From positions 80,399,574 through 80,463,573 of the forward strand of contig NC_087063.1 in the NCBI RefSeq assembly GCF_963678635.1: a stretch of 64,000 bases of DNA, read 5' to 3'. This DNA comes from Symsagittifera roscoffensis (taxonomy: Eukaryota > Xenacoelomorpha > Acoela > Convolutidae). Position numbers and translations under genes: made by a program. Each line of letters starts with the position of its first letter. Position 1 is the first letter of the stretch. Shown here one piece after another: positions 58,319-64,000 of the stretch. The notes below the pieces were generated by a model. The model was not told the DNA's origin. It was given only the letters and a program-made list of their open reading frames with translations, and did not search any database.

Positions 58319-58550
58319 CGCTTAGTGCAGTGGTTAGCACAGTGCAGTGAGTTAGATGGTTGTTTGAAACGAGGTAGTAGATTACATACAAAAGAGGTTG
58401 TGATATTTAGTTCACTAGTTCAAACTATCATGTTCAGGTTTAAAAAGTCAATTATAATAAGCGTACTTAGATCGAAGGCCAAAAGAGAATTTAGCTAAAA
58501 GAACCAACAATTTTAGTCATAATCATTAATCTTTTTTCTCGTTACAGAAT
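58319..58550 (+). repeat. tRNA-derived SINE-like sequence, copy 2
   Basis: Counterpart of 19295-19526 with the same A box (TAGTGCAGTGG) and B-box-like GTTTGAAAC. Confidence 0.5.
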
Positions 58551-59241
58551 AAAACGGCTTCTTTCCGCATTCCCGATTTAAATTGTTATCAGTGCCTTCT
58601 ACGTATTACCCGTAGCATGTGGGCTCCTTTCCACTCAATCAATAAAAAAACGATTTGTTCCTTTTCAATTTTTCTTCATTTGCTAACGCGCTTCTGAAAT
58701 AGCAAATTTTTCCACATCTGTCACGAAAAGAACAAACCGCAGCAGAGGCTATCGGACAAAATTTTACGATCTCAACAAAAAAATGGAACATGGTTCAAAC
58801 TTAAGTTCGAATGCAAGTACATGGCTCAAAAGTGAGATTTGGAATTAAGATTTTGATATAGGTACACTAGCTTTTTTTAACATATGTATATGTACTTAGG
58901 ACAACTGATTGTCTCAACCCATTTTGAAAGATAACTTTTGAACGAATTCCCTTGCTTACGATGTCATGCTGACTGACAACCAAAATAACCGAAATATATG
59001 TAAATAACCATCGTTGTAACATAAATTGTATTTGGCTAGAGAAGCTGAAACTTTTCTTCTAAGACAATCGTCGTAGCCATACCCAAATTTTGAAATAAGC
59101 AGCTCTAAAATTGAATTATTCAGCAGAGATTTTTTGTTTTTGTGTGGGTTCTGGCAGTGAAAAAATGAAGAAAAATTGAATACATACAGGAAAACCTACA
59201 GATTGACGTAAGCAGAGAATTTACTATTTTACAACTACTTT

Positions 59242-60267
59242 GCGAACCATAACAGACTCTTTTAAGTTATATTCGATTTTTTTTTCACAAAAAAAAATAA
59301 AAATAATTTAGCGAAAAAATTATTTAGGTTTGCATTCTAAACATCTTGTAGATAAACTGTTGATAATCTACAATCAATCGGCATAAAATCTTTCCCAAGT
59401 AAACTCTGCTCAGTTTCTGTAAATATTTAACAAATAATCTGGAGAGAATCTGCTTAATTTTGTTTTCAAATTCATATAAAATTAGTTATTTAGTTTGAAA
59501 ACTATATACAGTGGTGAATGTTGGTAGGGCAATTCGTAGCGGAAAATAGGTTAGCAGAATGTTTGGAAACGAACAAACCATACGATTAAATTAAAAGTTA
59601 AATAAAATCACAACTTAGTTATGCTCATTGGGTCCCTTTCCTGAAAGATGTCGTTTGGTTGCAATTTTGTTATTAAACTTTCGATTAGAGTGAGATGCAC
59701 AATGTTTTTATGTTTTCTTGTTTCTCTAGATTTGTTTTTTTGAGCCCAGTTTTTTGGCCCAGAGTCATGCGAACCATAACCGACTCTTTTAAGTTATATT
59801 CGACTTTTTTTCACAAAATATATATTTAATTTAGCGAAAAGTTTTTTTTGGTTTGCATCCAAAAATTTTGTAGATAAACTGTGCATAATCTGCAATCAAT
59901 CGGCATAAAATGTTTTTGAAATAAACTCGGTACACATCTAGTAAATATTTAACAAATAATCTAGAGAGAATCTGCTTAATTTTTTTTCAAGTTTATATAA
60001 AAATAGTTATTTAATTTGAAAACTATCTACAGTAGTGAATAATGGCAAGGCAATTGGTAACGGAAACTAGATAAGCAGATTGTTTGGAAACTATCCGAAT
60101 AAAATAAAAATGAAATAAAGTCACAAACTAGTTTTGCTAATTTCGTCCCTTTCCTGAAAGATGTCGTTTGGTCGCAATTTTGTTATCAAATTCGATTAAG
60201 GTGAGGTGCACAAAATTTAAGTTTTGGTATTATGTTTTCTCGTTTCTCTAGCTCTGTTGTAGTAGAG
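59242..60267 (+). repeat. two tandem ~0.5-kb repeats, copy 2
   Basis: Units 59242-59768 and 59769-60267, counterparts of 20221-21246. Confidence 0.8.
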
Positions 60268-60282
60268 CCCTATAACCGACTC

Positions 60283-60627
60283 TTCATTACGAGGCCAAAA
60301 TGTGCATTCTCTGCATTGTAAGCGGAATCCACATCAGGGCCAAAGTCAGATTTGTCGCGGAATCCGCAACATTGCTACTTTTATTTGATCTGCTATGCTG
60401 TTTTGGATTCCACAAACAAATACCTAAATCATTTTACCGCTCGAAATTGCTCAAAAAAAAGGCCAGTTTGCGGAATCCGCAACTGTATTTGCGGAATCCA
60501 GAACAGTTTGTGGAATCCACAAACAAGTGATAAAACATCTGTATCGTTCAATTGAGCTGTTGCGGAATCCGCAACTGTAAGTCGAATCCGCACATCGGAA
60601 GTGGAATCCGCTATTATTTGCGGATTC
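60283..60627. repeat. GGAATCCGC word cluster 2, copy 2
   Basis: Counterpart of 21262-21606. Confidence 0.75.
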
Positions 60628-60742
60628 CCTTTACATATATTTATATGTATAGTAGCCTTTAAAATTATATCTTTTAAATACATGATTTGATTTCACTAGA
60701 ACAGAAATTTATTAGGATAGAAGTTTACTAGAATATATCAGT

Positions 60743-61041
60743 GTTTGGGATTGATGGAATCCCAATTACTGACCAGTATTTGTGATCGATGAAACCCCAA
60801 ATACTGAACTAACTCGAGGATTTGCTATGCATTGGGTTTCTAATCACTCTCAAGCTAATGACTCCAACTGGTGGATATATTCTATTTTTTATTCCACATT
60901 ATTCCACTTTTTGGTATTCCATCAATCCCAAATACTGACCACTATTTGGGATCGATGGAATCCCAAATACTGAACTAATTCGACAATTTGCCATGCGTTG
61001 GGTTTCTAATCACTCCCAACCCAATGACTCCAAATATTGAA
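60743..61041 (+). repeat. duplicated ~170-bp block, copy 2
   Basis: Counterpart of 21722-22020. Confidence 0.7.
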
Positions 61042-61125
61042 ATTATTCGGTGTTGTGTTTCCAAAATACTAAAAGATGACATCCAACGATTTAGGTAACC
61101 AATGTTTTACGACTTGTTCGTGGAT

Positions 61126-61451
61126 TCCGCTGACAATGGTTAAGTCTTTGCTTTTAAATTCCGCATTACTAGAGATAAGATTGCCAGCTCAGCTTTTAAT
61201 TGTTCATATACAAGTTCAGTATTGAACAAAATTCGGAATCCATTTACAGTTTGCGGAATCCACTTACATTTGCGGATTCCGCTTAGATTTTGCGGATTCC
61301 ACTTACAGTTGCGTAATCCAGATCAACTAGCTATATTTGCTTGTTGTGGAACCCTCAACAAAACAAATGTGCCAACAAAATTTACGTTACAGGTATAAGT
61401 ATGCGGAATCCACTGAAATTATGTTTGTGGAATCCACTTACATTTTGGAAC
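61126..61451. repeat. GGAATCCGC word cluster 3, copy 2
   Basis: Counterpart of 22105-22430, with one C-to-G change in a spacer (GCTTACATTTT versus GCTTAGATTTT). Confidence 0.75.
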
Positions 61452-61872
61452 ATATTTTAAGACTTGTCTCTGGAACACTTGTCCAGGAACAAAAAAAATT
61501 GTGCTCCTATTCAGTGTACAATTTAGCCTCGTAATATTTTGAGTTATATTCTATTTTTTTCACAATTAAAAATTTAATTTAGCGAAAAAATTATTTAGGT
61601 TTGCATCCAAATATCAAAGTTTTTGCAGCAACAAACAATTGATTATTAAGGAGTGAATTAATGAGATTTGTGCGATAGTTCCAGTATCAATTCAGATCAA
61701 ATTTATACGGTGAATCAACCGCACAAAATTGCTCGAATCAGTGACTAAAATTCATGTTTCACCAGCTAATTTTAACAAAAATCGGGAAGTAATCTTTCAG
61801 TTTGAACTGAATAAGAAAGACCAATTACTTCCAGTTCAGTTAGGAAAAGTTACCAATACCCCGCCTTCCAAA

Positions 61873-62778
61873 TTAGGTGGTTCCTCGTTGAATGTCTCGG
61901 AAAAATGCAGTTTTGCATCTTCCCAATCTTTTCGTCAATGCATCTGCAGGCATAATTGCTGTTGGTAAAAAGGTTTATCTCACCTTCTTCTGTTCAACTA
62001 ACTCTCGGAGGAAGCGCTGCTTTTTGGCAAAATGCTTCGTCTTTCCGTGGTTCAATGAATGTTTACTAAAGGCAATACAAGCTTGGTATTCAACGAAAAC
62101 TTCCAAAGGCCTACTACAAATTATGCCTAAGTAGTTAAGTATGCACTGTAAATGAATTCCTTCCTTTACTGTTTCGACCACAGCATTGTGTTCTGCTTCG
62201 GCTGTTGAAGTTGATACACAACGCTTCGTGAAAATCCTTTTCCTTAAATTGGCTAAAACATTTAGCAACAAACCTCGCCTTAAACCTTGAAATTTCACCA
62301 TTAGGTCCGTACTTCAAAGCAAAATGCCATTTTCTGCCTACAGGTTTCTCTCCTCTAATTCTAACTAGTTTCCAAACTTTGTTTTTCTCTAATGAATTAA
62401 ACTCTTTTTCAAAGCTTCTTGCCAGTCAGGGTCTGCTAAAGCTTCCTAGGCGTTTTTTGGTAAATTTTCGAGAACTTCTCAAAAAATATTACATCACTCC
62501 TTCTTCTCCTTTGTCACTTTCTATCTTTTTTCTCAAAATAGAACTTAGATTTGTCAAAAATAACGTTTCTAGACTTTTGCACTTTGAGTTTTTTTTCACT
62601 CTCAATTCCTATCAGATAAGCTTTACTACTTTCCAATGTCCGCAGGAAAATTCCCCATTTAGAGTTTTAGTCTGCTTTTTTGTGAAACTGTTTTTCCACA
62701 AAACTATACGCTACAGATCCATAAGTTTTCACAAAATTAAGTTTGGGTTTTTCTCCATACATAGAGGGACTAAGTGTG
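61873..62778 (-). pseudogene. pol: Ty1/copia pol with internal deletion (copy 2)
   Basis: Counterpart of 22852-23757. It has the same RT-to-RNase H deletion join, the same stops and the same purine tract downstream of the pol stop, so the deletion predates the large duplication. Confidence 0.85.
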
Positions 62779-63008
62779 ATTTGGGAAGCATGCCCGACGA
62801 AAACTGGTCGTTTTTGTGCGAGAGCGAAAACTCCGACATCTGGTTCCAAACTTCGGCCAAGTCGGGCGTGGGCGTGAAAGAATCATTCGAAGGGCTTGTC
62901 AAAATGATGCTGGACAGAGAAGAAGAGAATTGTGAAATGGACGGGAAAAGAGGGGAGTTCTTTGGAGATCTAAACGGACAGCGAGAGAGGTCAAGGCCAT
63001 GTGGTTAA
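62769..63008 (+). pseudogene. C-terminal half of a Ras/Rab-type small GTPase (copy 2)
   Basis: Counterpart of 23748-23987 with an identical reading: TKCDL (G4) and the TSAK G5 motif, ending at the same stop. G1-G3 are absent and there is no prenylation motif. Confidence 0.7.
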
Positions 63009-63384
63009 TGATCACGAATAATACATCGAGACTGTCAATAAAAATTATCTTCTGTAGATTCCGTTTATATCAACCCACGCAACTATAAAGCCGGAGGGGG
63101 AAGGGGAGGGGAGGGCACTAGTTAAACTTCACTCAATAGTAATTGTCAGTATCTTCAATATAAACTACTTGCTTTTACGGATCTAGTTAACAATCGCCAT
63201 CCCTTTGGTATCTATTAAAGAATTGCTACCCCTATAATTGAAAGCAGTTGAATTCCCGTAACGAACGGAAGCTGTTTTTCTAGATAGAAATTCTATGTAG
63301 ATTATCTAGCCTAGTTTTCTCGTTATTTCCGTGCAGAAGTGATCTATTTTTTTCTGGTTTAGAAACAAACAGTTTCTAGAAAGC

Positions 63385-63859
63385 TTTAAGGTTTATGGAG
63401 CACTAATAACATTTAAAAATTTAATGAAATAAAATAAATTGAAAAAAAATTTTTTCTAAAATTTGAAGTATTTTATGAAAATCATCCCCCCACACGCCAT
63501 TTAAAGTACAAAAGGATCGACTTCGCTCCTTGTAAAAAATCAATTATAGCAAATAAGCTTCTTTCAACTAATTTGGAACAATTTCTAAGACGGATTAACT
63601 CACCGCTTATGCGTTAATAGCGCGAAATATATCTTTATGAAAAATGAATCTTTTTATATCTTTATGAAACTTTATGAAAAATGATCACAGGTGAAATATC
63701 TTTTCAAATTTGAGCTCAGGACAACAATACCTTTCGAATGATAAAAAACAATTCCGTCAAAAACGGCTAGTTAAAAAGTCGAAATTTGTCTGAAGAAAAA
63801 AAAACCCACCCCGAGCACAAATAGTCCGCTACTCTCGTATCGAAAGTCGGAACAATAAC
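63385..63859 (-). repeat. right terminal inverted repeat of 9-kb unit, copy 2
   Basis: Counterpart of 24364-24838. Two bases differ from copy 1 near the outer end (CGTCAAAAAC and GTCGGAAC), and in both places copy 2 matches the left arm better. Confidence 0.85.
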
Positions 63860-64000
63860 CAGAATTAGGATAAGAAATTAAGTATTTAAAGAAAATCCAT
63901 GCTTTATTTAAACATTTCAAAAAGAATTTCTGACCAGAATTAAAGAATTTTCTCGGTACGGGTTTAGCACTAAAGCGTTGCTTAAACTTCCAATTTTGCT

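Larger units (their letters stand above)
54205..64000. repeat. large near-identical duplication, copy 2 (runs off the window)
   Basis: Second copy of 15187-24979, same orientation, offset 39017-39024. Order of contents is unchanged: SINE-like DNA, left inverted repeat, exon-like pieces, BEL copy D, tandem repeats, word clusters, copia remnant, GTPase fragment and right inverted repeat. It is still matching at the last base, so its true end is unknown. Confidence 0.95.

Overview
This is a repeat-dominated, AT-rich stretch of a eukaryotic nuclear genome. The host is almost certainly an animal. There are four decayed copies of a BEL/Pao integrase C-terminus, a clade known only from Metazoa, together with Ty3/gypsy and Ty1/copia remnants, hAT-type MITEs with 8-bp target duplications, minisatellites and one spliced gene. 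I cannot name the species. Nothing looks bacterial, organellar or plasmid-borne, and I see no rRNA, intact tRNA gene, CRISPR array or operon.

Layout. 1-2265 is AT-rich DNA without recognisable features. 2266-9830 is a long T- and G-rich tract whose minus strand keeps broken, coding-like pieces. It runs into a Ty3/gypsy pol pseudogene (minus strand, about 13690 down to 9832) with integrase, RNase H and RT blocks. At about 13690 this meets a short plus-strand piece of the same family head to head. A BEL/Pao pol 3' end with polypurine tract follows on the plus strand (14165-14760). From 15187 a large unit begins that recurs almost base for base at 54205-64000, running off the window. Within that unit, 0.5-kb inverted repeats (15861-16350 and 24364-24838) enclose 9 kb. 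This holds minus-strand exon-like pieces, a second BEL fragment, a tRNA-like SINE head, tandem repeats, clusters of a GGAATCCGC word, a deleted copia pol and the C-terminal half of a Ras/Rab-type GTPase.

24990-34615 is a patchwork of hAT-like MITEs (three with perfect 8-bp TSDs), two minisatellites, other TIR elements rich in TTATAATCGATTATAA-like words, and one plausible terminal exon of a membrane protein (31047-31263). 34616-48742 is a large inverted structure: a 3.3-kb left arm, a 3.8-kb spacer with a broken coding remnant, and two tandem right-arm copies.

The only gene that looks intact is at 49151-50164: a two-exon class I SAM-dependent methyltransferase of the TylF/MycE-like kind, predicted 268 aa. 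It is followed within 70 bases by a second, diverged gypsy-BEL module (50231-54204), which leads into the second copy of the large unit.

The two gypsy-BEL modules are clearly diverged, while the DNA immediately to their right is nearly identical. This abrupt change in identity, the gene-fragment-bearing inverted-repeat unit and the 14-kb palindrome are the most notable structures. All identities and boundaries were judged by eye.
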